A stretch of DNA of 64,000 nt, from positions 124,001 to 188,000 of the forward strand of contig MU008206.1 in NCBI GenBank assembly GCA_010909165.1, in the 5' to 3' direction. Positions 18,105-31,579 of the stretch are shown piece after piece (positions within the stretch are counted from its first letter, which is position 1; each line of letters opens with the position of its first letter). The DNA comes from Anthoceros angustus. Its lineage: Eukaryota; Streptophyta; Anthocerotopsida; Anthocerotales; Anthocerotaceae. The translations under genes and the position numbers were made by a program. The notes beneath the pieces are model-generated. The model was not told where the DNA came from. It saw only the letters and a list, made by a program, of their open reading frames with translations, and ran no database searches.

Positions 18105-21100
18105 GTCTGTCATCTAATCTGAGTCTAAGCTCGTTGGCGCACGAGCAGCACGTGAATGGAGCGCCAGTGGCAGTGCAATTGGAGGACAGCTTCTACGAAC
18201 AAGTATACATGGTTTTATGCTCTGCTTCTTGGAGTTAGCGCTTTTTTCCGTCCGTCTTTACCATGCTGGACCACCACTGGCATGACTGACGCAGCTTATG
18301 CATTGTAAGGTCCATGGAGTGAAACTTGTTTGTTCTGTCAATGTAGGAATTTGATCCTGTGCGGCATACACTTGCTCAAATCCCCGAGGAAGGTGTGAAC
18401 CAGAACTTTATTGATTTCCAGGTATGTACTGCTTCGTTTTGTCCTCAGTTTGCTCTAGTGCTATGGTCTCTGCTTGTTCAAATTATTAGATTGCGTTTTG
18501 CAGGTGGGCCAGAGAATGTGGCAGCTTGACTTTTTGATGGAAAGGCTCTCAGAGCAAGTGATGGAAAATCACGAAGAGATGGGTGGGATTAATGTCCTGA
18601 AGTCGTTCGTGGCTTGCAATGTAGCTTGTGCAATTTCCCGTCCACCTTACAAATCTGACATGCTTGTCGTTGTTGCACAGTGAAAGGAATGCAACTAGTC
18701 ACAGAGCTTGAGACAGACATGCAGGTCTCAACTATTATAACTAAGGTGAAAATGTTCAAAACTATGTTCTTTTGCCACGGCTTGAGGGTCGAAGCTTTGT
18801 AATTTTCGTCTTGCCTAACGTAACCCATTGTTGTGCAGAATGGAAGGCGCCACCTGTCATCTGCTATGCATGAGGTCTCTCAGGACCTTGTTATCTCAGA
18901 CAATGTGAAGAGGAGACAGGTTTTAATGGTAAGTGCATGTCAGTATGCGCACTGCTGGGCCTGTGTAATATCAAAGATCTCAAAGCCCTGGAAGCTCGCT
19001 CGATCCTCTGGCCTGTTTTGCCTCCGTTGCTGTTCTTTTCTCATGTGTGGTATGGAATGGGCATGCCTTTGCGCATCTGTATACCTTTACTTACCTAAGA
19101 ATGTAGTCAAGTGAAATGTCTGCAATTAAGTGTGCTGTGTTGGTTCTCAGTCAGTGAGCCATTGACCGAGCCATTTTGTGTTGGTTGTGGATTATGAAGG
19201 ATATGCTCCCTACGCTAGCGCGCTTACAGCAGATAATTGAGCTTAAGGCACAGATGGATACTACAGCTAAGGAAGGGGACTTTGCTAAGGTAGGATATTT
19301 CGTCATTGGGTGCTCAAGTTTGTCGTAGAGCTGCATGTACTCTGAAGTATCACCGCTTGTTCTGAAAACACTGTTGTGTATGCGTTGTTCACAGGCTCTG
19401 CAGATGTGCTCTGAGTGCATGCTTCTTCTTGATAGTTGCTCAGAGCTTACCTCAATCAAGGAGGTTAACCACAGTATTGAGGTGGGTACTAGGTCCGGCA
19501 AGGATAGAGGGACATAAACTCCAGATTTTTCTAAGGGCATTGGCGTCGTGAGAACAGCATGTCAGAACCTGAAGTTTTACCGCGTTTGGTATCTGTGATG
19601 GGGAAGTGATGTAGGAACACGTACAAGTTGTAAACATATCTTTTGTGATGTTCTGATATTCTAGGTTTGGCTCCAAAGTACAATGGACAAGGTTGACAGC
19701 ATGCTCCATGGTGTTTGCCGCAACTTTCAGGAGGAACATTTTGCCACTGTGAGTTATCTACCAGGTCAAACGAGAAGTTAGCTACTGCTGTACAGGGGTG
19801 GGATTATGAATAGTGATGTACTTGATCTTTATTGTATTGCCTCGTTTTGTTCTGGTGGTTACAACATAGGGGTTCAGGAATGGATTTTGGGACTGAGACA
19901 TGTTCTGGCTTGGCTGGCAGGTTCTTGATGCCTACTACATTATGGACGATGTTGCTAGTTTAGCAGATAAAATTCAAAATCTGTTTGGGCAGATTATTGT
20001 GTCGGAGACACATTCTTTGGTCAGGGATTTGCTAAACCAGGTCAGCTTGAATAAGAGGGTGGGATCTGGGCTTTGTGTGTCAGATGTCACGTGTATTTCC
20101 TTGTCCCCTTAGCAGTGCTGTGTAGAAGCAACTGAACAAGGTCTGTTCTAAAAATTTCAAGCTAGTTACCTTCACAAATGTTTTGTTATAGGGCGAGGAA
20201 CCGCAAATTGTTCAGAAGCGTAACAGGTCTGTGTTTCAGCTATTTTGGTTTACTCCTCTGGTTGTTGCAAGATATAGCCCTTGTGTCAAACTGAGTGTTT
20301 TACCTTTGCAGGCTTCCATATAACGAGCTTTGTCTTCACATACCGGAAGGAAAATTTAGGCAGTGCCTATGCAAGATTCTGGAGAGCCTTTTCGATATGA
20401 TGTGTGCGTACTATCAAATGCTGACCTGGCACCCTTATCAGGTGAGTACTATGTTGGTTCACATGGAGATCTTGTTAGTCCAGTTGATCCTGTTCTTGGG
20501 ATGTGGTTGTGGACAAGTTGTCAATAGCTGTGTAGTCGGCCCTACAAGCTGGGGGGGAATTCTCTGGTTGGTCCCATTTACGAACTGGTCCACTTGACTC
20601 ATTAGGACAGGCCAGCAGTACTGGACGTTTGAGGGAGGATTCTGCAAAGAGTGGTGCATGTTCAGCAGAAGGTGTGCTGGATGGATTCCCGCAGGTGGAG
20701 CCGCAAGGGCTTACAGGCATTGCAGAGGATGAGACTGATGTTCCACCTGTGGCCGAGACCTCATTTCAGCAAATGAGGTCAGATACCATCGCCAGCATTC
20801 ATCGGGGGCTTGAAAGGGGACGGAAGGCAGCATGGGAACTGGCTGCCCGACGAGTTACGGCGCTTCTTACTTGTGATGCGATTTTCACAATTAGCCCGCA
20901 CCATTTTCTCCAGAGCTTGGACTGGGTAAACAGGTTCATCTTAGCTGGAGAAGCATTCAGTGGTTCTGATGCAATCTCCTTACGGTCAAAGCTTGTGAAA
21001 CTCAGTGAAAAATACTTCGCCTCGTTTCATCGCCAGAATCTTGAAGTGAGCATTCAGTCTCTTAATGTTTTTCGTTATACTTGTTTGGTTATTTTCTGCG

Positions 21101-23974
21101 ACATGAAAGTGTAGCAGCTTGAGTTGTGAAACTCCTTGTTTAGACTGCCTATCTCATGAGGTTGAATGGCCTGGTTCAGGTTTTTTTGTCTGCATTTGGT
21201 CCTGCCATCACCTGTCTTTCTTCCTTTAAAGGCATGATTGAGTCTGGATATTCAACAGGTACTGCGTATGATGTTGGATAAAGAGACATGGCAGCAACTT
21301 TCTCCAGCTGCGATGAAAACTGTGAATCTAGCTGGTCTTACAAGTGAAGGTGCTTTAGTGTTGGGGTTCTCCCCCACTGCCATATTGAAACGGGACACTG
21401 ATTCAAGCATCAATAAGCAATCACAGGCTATCTCAGAACAGAGCTCTCATGCAGGTTTTGGAGAGTGGGTCAAAGCAGGCAACCCCTTTCATGAGAAGCA
21501 GGCTCAACTTTCACATGGTTTGAGCTTCAAGAAAGATGGTTCTGGAAATGTGTCTGCTGACACACACAGCCTCTCAAATGGCGCATCAAAGGGAGACGTG
21601 GGGCAGGAGGATGATGAGGACGATGAGGATCTTCTTGCAGATTTTATCGACGAGGAAAGTCAGCTGCCTAGCCGTGTATCTCAGGAGCGTAGACGGACTT
21701 CCTCGCTCGACACTCGTAAAGACAGACCACGGGCTTATGAGTCATTTACGCTGACAGGCTCTTCTGTTAGTTTTCTAAGGTCTGTCTGTCGTTCGTACTT
21801 AAAGTCAAGCTGGATTTTGTGAGAAAAAATACTTACAAGGCTGGTTCTAACTTAGTCTCCTCCGCAGGTACATTGACAGGTATGTGAAGTTGATGCATAT
21901 CTTGCAACCAATATCAACTGAAGTGTTCAAGGTATGGCCACTAGTGAAGCATGCTCTCGGACACTCTAGTATCCAACAAGAGTAATCAAAATGATCTTGG
22001 ACAGTTACTTTTGTGTCTCAGGGCTTGTGCCAATTATTTGAGCTGTACTTCTTAACTATCTTCAAGCTTTTCGGCCAGCAAGATGTTCTCACTGCTCAAG
22101 GCCAGTTGAGTGCTAGTGCTGGTAAGTGTCTGAAGTGGTGCATTTACTTGAAGGAGGTTCGTTTATGCCCCACTACATTATTGACACAGGCGAATTGCAT
22201 GTGTATATCCCGGTATCCCCCTTCACATCGTTTGGCATTAATTTTTCCAGGAATAACAGCTCGTCTTAGGACGACGTTATCAAGAATCTTGCAAGGTCTG
22301 GACGAGCAACAAGCAAAGGTTCCTGAAGTAAAAGCTGCTTCTCCAGGTCCTTCCATCGGTTCAGAGATATCATTTGCATCATCTGGAAAGCTAGGTCCGA
22401 CAATAATGATGTCTGCAGGCAACCTCTATGGCCTTAAGGCAAGTGGCCTCCTTGCTGTTGTGAACAAACAAGAGTTTTCCAAGTGTAGTGAGCACGTCTG
22501 ACTGTAAAAGTTTCAAGTTTCAGGAACGCTTTGTAGCTGCTGAGTCAATGATGTCTCTGGCCACAATCATGAAAAATTTGCGGGTACGGTTTCAAGCAAT
22601 GCAACCTCAGGATAGTGTGACCTCTATTGAGCATTTCTATTCCAGGACGGTATGTTGCCCTCTCCTTTAGGTTGTTATGTTTTTTGAACTCTTTGGCACC
22701 CCTGGCACCAGCTGCAAGATACATGCCAATTCTGTTCCAGTCTAGTCACTCGCGTTGAATGACATGACCCAAACAGGTGGATGCTGTTTCTGATCTAAGA
22801 GAGCATGTTTACAGAACCGTTGTCAAACTGCTTCTAAACCTTGGAGGGTAAGTTGGTTTCAAAGCTTTGCATATATTTTGCAAGAAAGCAGATGTACCAG
22901 TTTGCCAACTCATTACTATGCTTTGATGACAGATATGTTGATCGCATTGCCAATTGTAAGTGGGAGTTAAAAGACCTTGGCCTTCAACACAATGGGTGAG
23001 TAGTGTGCAAACGAAAGCATGCACATAATGGGATCAGACCGGTTGGAATGTTGGAGCCCAAATTGGGAGAAGCATTATGGGCTTGTTTCTCTGAAGGTAG
23101 AAGCCTACCACCTCTGTGCTTCTAATTTGGGATCGATTTTGACAGGCATGTTGATCTTCTTCTTGGAGAGTACAAGCACTTCTCCAGTAAGATAACACAT
23201 GGAGGTGTATCAATGGAGGTACCACTAAGTATAAGCAAAGCTATAACTAAACTTTAGTTTGCCATCTGGGTGCTGCAAGGAATTGAAATGGCAATGCCAT
23301 GCAATGCACTACAGGTGCATGAGCTGTTGTTAGCTTATGCGGTTGACGCAATAGCTGAGACCTTGATGGAGGGACTGTCCCGCGTGAAGAAATGCAACAA
23401 TGAGGGGCGGGCACTCATGTCACTAGATCTTCAGGTTTGGAGAGGCTTCCTTAGGGCTGTCTAGGTTGTAGGTTTGTTGAAGTGTGCATCGACGCAGATT
23501 TCTTGCGAATTTGTCCATGAGCTAATGAAGGGTTGATTTTGTTTTCACTGCGTACAGGTCCTCATCAATGGACTGCGACACTTGGCCCCACCGAGGCTGA
23601 GTTCAAATTTGCAGATTGTGGAAACGTACATTAAGGTGGGTGGTGAACAGCCTGCAAGCAGTCGCTCATTGTTTTTGTCACTAGATTTGCCCTCAGGTTC
23701 TGAATAATATATGGTTGTGCTGAACAGGCTTTCTATCTTCCAGAGACGGAGTACCTTCATTGGATTAGGACACATCCGGTAAGCATTTGCAGAGTTGTAG
23801 TGCTAGGAATAAGTCTTGAATCAATACTCAGCCGTAAGTAACTTTCCCTTCCAGGAGTACACCAAGGCGCAGATTGTAGGCTTGATCAATCTTGTGGCAT
23901 CAGCTCATAACTGGAAACGGAGAAACAGGTTGGACTTGTTGGATAAGGTTGAAGCTGGGGACATCTACCTCTGA
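18105..23974 (+). CDS. VPS50: VPS50/syndetin, EARP tethering-complex subunit (5' end unresolved)
   Basis: Subunit of the endosome-associated recycling (EARP) tether, which shares VPS51-53 with GARP and acts on endosome membranes. Modelled exons end at 18202 and then 18347-18421, 18504-18582, 18681-18724, 18839-18928, 19200-19289, 19395-19481, 19665-19748, 19921-20040, 20192-20226, 20312-20441, 20611-21045, 21259-21779, 21868-21931, 22022-22121, 22251-22438, 22524-22649, 22777-22847, 22933-22995, 23146-23218, 23315-23434, 23558-23635, 23728-23778, 23855-23974; at least 947 residues in frame. N-terminal Vps54_N-type helices: EFDPVRHTLAQIP, LMERLSEQVMENHEEM, NGRRHLSSAMHEVSQDL. C-terminal DUF2451 block: GYVDRIANCKWELKDLGLQH, LRHLAPPRLSSNLQIVETYI, TKAQIVGLINLVASAHNW. 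An acidic DDEDDEDLLADFIDEE stretch lies near 21620-21655. The first exon(s) upstream of 18105 are not identified. Confidence 0.9.
22439..22523 (+). other. GC-AG intron in VPS50
   Basis: The exon ending NLYGLK is followed by GCAAGT rather than GTAAGT, and the next exon starts after TTTCAG with ERFVAAESMM. Only this GC donor keeps the conserved frame. GC-AG introns are a known minor class. Confidence 0.8.
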
Positions 23975-24894
23975 CAACTGAAATTTTCTCCAGGTATGAA
24001 AACCCACACCTGTTGAGCTTCTACCAGTGTGGGAATGAGGAGAGCTCACATGAGTATGTCACAAACTGGCTGCTTTGTCTCGCATGGTGCAGCATCCAGA
24101 GATCCATGATGTCCCCGAAACGTGCCTTACCCTCGTGAACCGCTGCTCGTTCGCCTTCCACAGCTGTCAGCTATCTGCAAGGTTGAGGTTGTTGGAATTC
24201 TATATTTGCTAGCTTCAAGTGTCTGCTCGCAGCCTGTTCAAACTTCTTGTCACTGACAAATCCTGAATCTTTTGGAAAGGTAACGAGCCTTGCCGATTGG
24301 AACATCGGCAACCAGACGGACTTCATCCACAGTCGAAACCGGCTCGCCACTTGCAAGCGGTATGTTGTACATTACTTACAAATCAGTGCCAATGGAGTTC
24401 GACGACATGCCGTGAACAAATCTCTTTGCTTGCAGCTAAGCAGCACAGAAACTAGCTATGTCTCGGGCTGTAATGAGTTAATTGTTTCACGGCATTTCGT
24501 TCACGTCTCAATCTAAACTGCTGCACGCAGACTACCTTTTTTGTGTCATTTAAGTTTGAAATATCATACAGTGACAACGTTGACGGTACCAGAGACCTGT
24601 CAGGATACCGTATAATGAAAATACTTTTCGGAAACTATGTACCATATATGCATACCTTTTGTCAATTCCAATGCGCGCCAAATAACCTGTTAGCTCGCAA
24701 TGTTGTCAGATCTTAACTCACATTCGTTACAGGTGCTGTCCTGGACGATACTGTCCTTGGTTGCCATATGCTCCAAAGATGACATTGTAAGTTTTAACGC
24801 AAAAAAATAACCGTATAACTTTGCGTGTTCCCCAACAGCGAAATTCACACGTCCTGCTCAGTCCGTTCTTTAGGATATCCAAACCCATCTTGTT
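23975..24894. other. Gap between convergent VPS50 and SIS3-like gene
   Basis: Contains the 3' untranslated ends of both genes. No coding frame or repeat I can support; small open frames at 24171-24516 look random. Confidence 0.6.
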
Positions 24895-27800
24895 TTACCT
24901 TCCAGGCTGCCTTGGACTAGTCTCGTAGTTGCCAGTATCCCTTTGATGCTCCGACTGTGAGATTGCGGCAGTGACTGTGAAATCAGACTCAATTTGTATT
25001 GTCCGCAACATGTCTTGCAACCGTATCATGTTGTTCTGGCCGAGGGGTTGTGTCCTCAGGAAACGCCCACTCGACATGCTGACAAAAACTGTTCCCACCC
25101 CAGGCGCTCCTCTTCTACTATTATCGGTTGTCGTCGCCGGAGCAGTAACCGGCCGACCAAGACTCGCCAAATCCAAGTTAGGGAAAACATTTGAGCGGCA
25201 ATGTGGACATTTGACATTGAGCCGGAGCCATTCGTCGATACACGCCATGTGGAAGTTGTGCCCACATGGCAAACCACGTACCTGCAGAAAATCCAGGAGG
25301 ATCCAGAGGATGGAAATACTGCAAAAGCAGAATTTGCAACTGGGCTAGGTCAATGTCAGTGAAAAATTGCGCGCAGATGAAAGGTCACCTCAGTTCCGAC
25401 TTCAAATTCATCAAGGCATATCGGGCATGAACTGCAGTCACTGGGCACTGCTTTGAGGCGGAACTTGGGTAGCAACTGAATATGCCCCTCAACTGCTTCC
25501 CTCTGCCATTCCCACAACGTACGCACATAACGAGTTAGTTTGAGGTCCTTCTAATAAAGAACTCCTGCCTAACGACTCGCCCATGACTAAGTAACATGAT
25601 CAAATTGGAACCTGAAGTGGTGTGAGATACAGCCCAGGATGATAAGCTGTAAGGTCATGGCTTGAAGTTGCTCTGACAGGAAGCTCCTGGCTGACGCTTG
25701 ATGGTGACCGGAAATCGAACTGAGGAACGCGAATCAGCTCAACAAAGACCTGCACCCACACTCAATTTGCGCTAATACAGCTTCGAATAGTTTAAGCAGT
25801 TATCAAAGTGCAGATCACAGCTATATAACCGCGGACCTATAAGAGTAGCGGTCAGAATAGACACTTACATCAAACTCAGACATTGGAGCAGAGTCTGGAG
25901 AGACAAGGCGTAGGCGTAATTTCCGTCTGATGAACCACTGCAGTTCGCACAGCATTTGTATCAACTTAAATTAGCTAAACGGGCGTAAAAACAGCCTGCA
26001 TTGAGTCACCATCTGATGCACGGAAGATGCAACTAAGAGGAGCACCAGCAACAGTGTCAAATTGGAAATAAGGGAGGTTTGCAGACCTTGACAATAGACA
26101 TGCAAGCTATGGAGAAGAGCCCACAATAGCTGAACACCAACCAGATGAGAAACCCCCATTTTTGACCGTCCTCGGGCAGCTGAATCCACAGCAACGCATT
26201 AGATAGAGAACTTTCAACCAACTATTCCCTTAGAACCACCTAGCCCAGTACGAAGAAAGCTGTGCATCTACCAAACCAGAATTCGAGTACAGACATGGAT
26301 CAACATCATCGAACATGTATGCAGATTATGTACAGGAGTGCAGCATTTGACAGTACTTAGCATTCTTTGGGCTCAAGCCAATGGATGCATCGAAGATGGA
26401 TGCTGTTCTATCTATTATAAACAAGCACCGTGATACTTACACAGCTTTTGGTGCTCTTGTACCATAAGCTTCCAATAATCGTCCATGCCCAAAGAAACGG
26501 GTACAAAAACAATGCTAGACAGGAGAGAACTGCTAGCCTTCCTTTGAACCGCAAAGTCCTTTCGGCTTCACTCGCATCACTGCATGTTCCACAGACCAGC
26601 AGTTAAGAGCTGACAGCTATTACTAGCAGGTATGACTACATAATGAGACTTCAAATACTTCAAGACGAGCTTGCAGATGGTGATAAAATCCGGAGCACAA
26701 TATGCACAAGCTAGTGAAATGCCGCTGACTAACGTTCAAGCGTAACACACAGTCTGACATAAACATCATGACGTTGCATTTCAACAAGCCGTTGCATTCC
26801 AACAGTGGCACTGAGCTAAGTACCACATCGAGTCTGACATAGAGGTTATGATTTGAAATAAAAATGCATGCATCTTAGAAGAAAGCCCAAAATGACTCTT
26901 ACAGTCCCATGCCAGATGCAAGTCCATTGTCGAGAAACATGAGGATCCGAAATACGAAAACAGTGGCGTAGTCCACCTGCACAGTAGAATTCATTTTTAC
27001 ATAAGATGTTCCTTGAGTAAGATGGTTTGGTCCTACTCCAGCCCTCCAACCCCAAGCCCCTTCCCCACCTCCCGCCCCGCTTTCCCCACCCCCACCGTCT
27101 CAGATTCTAAAAGCATCAGGGTGCATGGAAGCTCACCACAATCCAAATATGCAGCGGATAGGTACATCTGTTATATCTGTTCCAATTCAATGAGACCACG
27201 ATCCTGTTCGTAGAGTAGTTAAGAAAAAGCACATTCACTGAAGTACACTATCAGTAACATTATTGTCAAAACATCTGTCGCACGGGCAAAATTGAACAGT
27301 CCTTTCACTGCAGCACGATCAGCTTATCAAAGAGGAAAAGGATACACACTTGTGGCGAGCATAGACAAGAAGAAGCCATCAAACCTGCAACAAAATGCCA
27401 GACAAGGCTTTGAAATTTTGGCCACCAGAGCCTCAATGCAGTTCCTCTGCATGTCTAAGTACTTGAAGTGCTTTGCAAGATCGTGGTAATGGATCCTAGT
27501 TGCGGTGAGAACACTCTAAAAACGCTAGGCAAGCTGGGTAACAGTCCACCAAAGCTGTTGCAGTTTTCTTGGAAAATAATGATCACGAAATTGGTCAATA
27601 GAATCAGCATACTTCTGTTCCACTCAACAAGAATTAGTAAGATGCTCAGCACCGTCATTACATCACCGGCAGTAAGCATATCCAGCACAATGCAAATCGT
27701 TTCCAAGCATACTGGCAGCACCATGGACCAGGTAATTGCCATCTGATAGGACCCTCGGAGAAGAAGCCACGGGCAGAAAAAGTATGTAAACTAGACCTTC

Positions 27801-28178
27801 CATTTCTGATTGCTAACATTAGAAGTTCAAAAGCAGCTGCTTGCATTGCAGCAGCTTACTTCAAAGCTGGGTCATTTGGGTCACAAATACTCCGACGTGT
27901 CTGTCCGACGAGCCTTAGCAAGAAACTGAGGCAGAAATCCAAAACTTTCAGAGAGCTTTGAGCAAGATTTGAACAGCTCTCATCAGTTGAGACACAACAG
28001 AAAAATTCTCGACTATTCAGGAGGCACCCATAAATGCTTGAGGCTGCTAAGTGCACTCCTCTAATTCGCAGTTCAAGCACCTGCTTCGTCGTGCAACCTC
28101 CACCACACAACAGAATCGTGAACCGCACAACCGGGGCCCGACTACGTACCACTTGAAGTCAAAGCCACGAATTCTCAT
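24895..28178 (-). CDS. SIS3: Membrane RING-type E3 ubiquitin ligase, SIS3-like
   Basis: RING-H2 ubiquitin ligase with several membrane segments, related to Arabidopsis SUGAR-INSENSITIVE 3, a regulator of sugar response in seedlings. Ten exons (minus): 28178-28150, 27384-27346, 27203-27137, 26976-26903, 26579-26441, 26179-26087, 25937-25869, 25749-25612, 25502-25389, 25281-24895; 382 residues, phases consistent, ATG at 28178 (MRIRGFDFKW). N-terminal half: hydrophobic segments such as YPLHIWIVVDYATVFVFRIL, LAVLSCLALFLYPFLWAWTI and WGFLIWLVFSYCGLFSIACM. RING: CPICLDEFEVG in exon 9, then CGHNFHMACIDEW and CPHC in exon 10, giving the C-x2-C, C-H-x2-H, C-x2-C ligands. The C-tail is Ser/Thr-rich and variable. 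Assignment rests on close match across the whole length; the symbol is by homology. Confidence 0.9.
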
Positions 28179-30114
28179 CGTCCTAGCGAACACGGGCGCT
28201 CCACCGCAAGTGTCTCAGCCTAAGTCCGACATGGTCACAAGCCAGCAACTCCAGGAGTGTCAGCTGATGGCCAAGTGCTCCGAAGATTTCGGATTCACGT
28301 GGAGACACAGGCTAGCAATAGCGCCAGATGCCAGAGGACCCTCCTCTGCAGAGTGAGTCCTGAGGCATTTCCCTGTCGTTGCTGATTTGATGAGGAACGG
28401 ACAACTTGCTAAATGCTGCCAAGATTGAGACACATTTCACAATTTCTGAGCCACTGAAGGGAAAGGACGCACCAAGCGCAAAATACGCAAACAGCACAAA
28501 GGCACAGGCGCTAAGACAATTCAGATCCGCAGTAACTGGAAACAAGGCGCAGCAGTCCGATCTGCATACCTAGAGGTGGGGAGACGGACGGCGAAGACCG
28601 CATATGTAATATGCATGGCACAGCATGACATGGCTAGCACGGTCAAGAAAGAAGCTATAGAATTGCAGAGCCCGCAACCAGGGTGAACGGTACGCTCGCA
28701 CTCACACTTCCCACTCACGCACTTTCCACCTGCCGCACTTCACTCTTCATACGCCAGGGAATTATGTCTGCCTGTAAAAGCTACGAAATCCCAAACTGCA
28801 ACTACACACAGCTTGTAATACCTATGTATGTAGTACCTATATTATGTTTGCTTGACGTGGCAGTTGTCAAGAAAATTTCTGACGTTCACTGGGATTCAGT
28901 TTCTCCCATCCCGTCGTGGATCTAACTTAAACCTGGATTTTACTGGTATGTATTAATTCTAAAAGAGAGTACTTAAAAAAGTACTTACTATTTAAAAATA
29001 ATAATTAAAATATAAAAAACTATTATATAATATGAATGTATGGTATTGTCATGTAACAATTCACAACGCGTAAAAACGAGGATGGGAAGAACATAAAATA
29101 CTGCGGAAGTACACTTCCAGAGTCCTTAAAGTAGGTGCCCCCATACCTTTTCTTGGACAGCGAGACAAACAAAATCTTTCTCTACGGACATCCTCTAGCT
29201 TAACTACATTCGGGCCAGACCTCTCCACATGGATATTATGAAAAAGAGGAAAGGCAAGTCCAAAATTTTATGAAGGGGAAAAAATTGATGGGAGAAGCCC
29301 ATCCAGCAAAGGACAACCGAGAGAGACCTTGAGGGACGACGTGAAAAGGAGAAGTTAAGAAAGGAAAGGTGAGTAACTTTGTAGATCTTACAATCTTACA
29401 ATCGTCTCTTACAATCTTTGCACAAGGCGAGTAACTTTGTAGATTATGCCTAGAGGTGGTAAAACTAGTGTGACTTCTAAGACTCTAAGAAGACGAATGA
29501 ACCTATGGATTTTCCATAATATCCATTTGCTAACCCAAATTTGCACCAGGTAAGTCCACATGTACTCCTTGATGATCACAAATATGGTATTCGTGTGCAT
29601 GTACCCGGTCCATCGATGTTAGCACATTCAGAGTTCATAGCAGCACAACAGCTTAGTTTGAGCTCAATCTGAGCCATGTGGTCAACATCGTCGAGCCACC
29701 ATCGCAGGAGCTTGCAAGAGCAGCATCGTGTGACCTAATGGGAGAGCCTTAGTACATTCTTAGGACTGAAAACAGGTTTCATGGTAGGGCTTGACACGAG
29801 ACCTCGTGGCACTGGTACAGATGAAGCAACATAGGCAGCCATTGTAAGGCAGCAACTTGAGCTAGCCAAGGAGTTACATCAACTTGTTGCAATCCACTCC
29901 ATCCGAGCTCTTGGCTCTCTTCAAGACTTAATTGGGGCTTGGGCTTATTTCTTCTTGGACTTATTTGACATTCATACAATAGCTCTGCACATATGGTGAA
30001 TGAGAGTCCAAATGATATAATTGTGTAGGAAGAGGGCCTTGTACTTCCATTGGCTGCATGAACAAAAATAGCAATTGCCAAAGCCGTTGACTATGCACTG
30101 GCAATCACTGCAGC

Positions 30115-30200
30115 AAAGGCAGGGTTAGGATTTGAACCCGTGGAAAGCAAATCGGTTGAATGGATGCGAAATACATCTAAGGCCTCATTAGCCAACCATC
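30115..30200 (-). repeat. tRNA-like block, possible SINE head
   Basis: On minus, TGGCTAATGAGG fits the Pol III A box (TRGCNNAGYNGG) at 10 of 12 positions, and GGGTTCAAATCC fits the B box about 50 bp later. The flanking stem bases do not pair well and the acceptor stem is absent, so it is not a working tRNA gene. No clear poly-A tail was found. Confidence 0.3.
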
Positions 30201-30225
30201 TTTCCATTTGCTTAAAGGCATAATA

Positions 30226-30591
30226 TTATTGCAGAGAGAAAGTATCACCATGCCGCAAGCGCAGTTCCAAGACCACAGTGTTGTAATATACCTTGAAGCC
30301 TCGTAAAGCTAATGTTGCTGGCCTTTGGCTAAACTTGGAAATCCTTTGATATGAGGATTCTCCTTCCATAGGCGGCACTGACCCATAACAGCTAGTTGGA
30401 GATATGCTACTTTGAGAAGTGGTAGGATGGAAACTCCAAGCTTGCGAAGGTAACTTATTGTCCTTAGCTTCACTCACGACTCCCAGTTCTTCAACTAAAG
30501 CCTTGTAATCAACTTCTGTCTTTGCTATTGTCCACAAAGGATCAAAAGTATCTTCCACAGGACCAGACTCTTGAACTGCTTCGTCTAGCAA
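30226..30591 (-). CDS. Unassigned 121-residue ORF
   Basis: Open minus-strand frame with balanced composition (DTFDPLWTIAKTEVDYKALV, ELGVVSEAKDNKLPSQAWSF). It could be an exon or remnant of a real gene because the residue mix is protein-like, but I recognise no family and no clear flanking exons. The start codon is uncertain. Confidence 0.25.
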   Translation of the reverse strand: MLDEAVQESGPVEDTFDPLWTIAKTEVDYKALVEELGVVSEAKDNKLPSQAWSFHPTTSQSSISPTSCYGSVPPMEGESSYQRISKFSQRPATLALRGFKVYYNTVVLELRLRHGDTFSLQ

Positions 30592-31579
30592 GGGGTAAGC
30601 CCGTGGTTGTCGCTCGGTTCTAGTTCTGCAAATGCTTGAAATCTAAGAGGGTCTGATGCTTCCTCTTCTCTGGTCCTAGCCCAACTGCACAAGAAATATG
30701 GAGATCTAGCTCCCCTACGACATGCCCCAAGTAGTCCCACGGAAACTTCTTCATGCATGTTCATCAGAAAGATTGGATTTATGAGGCTAGCCTTAAAACC
30801 ATTAATTTTCTGATTGCACCACGAGAGAATAAGGTGGCTAGACTACCATAGCTAATCAAACTGCGTGCTCCTACTCACAAAGCAGGAAGTGCAAGTAGTT
30901 TTCAGCAACTAAAGTTTACTGTAAGTCAGCAAAACCCAGACTACCTGTGAGTGAAACCTCACATATGGAGTCTAGGCACTATTCTGAGACCAGAGAATTC
31001 CATCATGCTCATGCCCATGCACCAAACACATAGCAGCAATTGCTTACCACAAGATTGCATTCTTAAACAGCAAAGCCGCCAACACAAAGGTTCATCCAAA
31101 CCTGAAGTCTGTTCACGACTTGCTGAAAACCGTAACTCTAAGAGCAGCGGATGCTTGTCGTGTGCACTCACCATTGCGCCGCAATCTACCGCATTTTATG
31201 TCGAAATCCTCATTAGTTTACGTTATTTATTTATTCTCATTACTTTATTTTTATATTTTATTTACAATAATTACCTGGAAATAGATTTAGTTATTATTTC
31301 AGTAAATGCTTTGTCATATTCAAACTTTGTCATATTCAAACCTTGTCATATTCAAACCATATATGCTAGCAAGTAAGCACGTGCCGATTTGGCAGGTCAT
31401 AAGGAGGTGTGCACATTAAGGCACCCATATGTTGGCTGTTGGGTAGGCAGTAAGTAACCTATAACATGGTAAGTGTTCATCTTGACATTCTCACCTTTGT
31501 CAAAGTTAGGAAACTTAGCAATAAGTTTACTCTCTCGAAGTTATGAAACTTTATAATAAGTCGACACAATCATTGTCTC

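Noticed and set aside
18105-23974. COG3 or VPS54 as the identity of the plus-strand tether gene
   Set aside because: The NGRRHLSSAM, EFDPVRH and C-terminal LRHLAPPRL...VETYI segments fit VPS50/syndetin over the whole length; COG3 and VPS54 do not share them.
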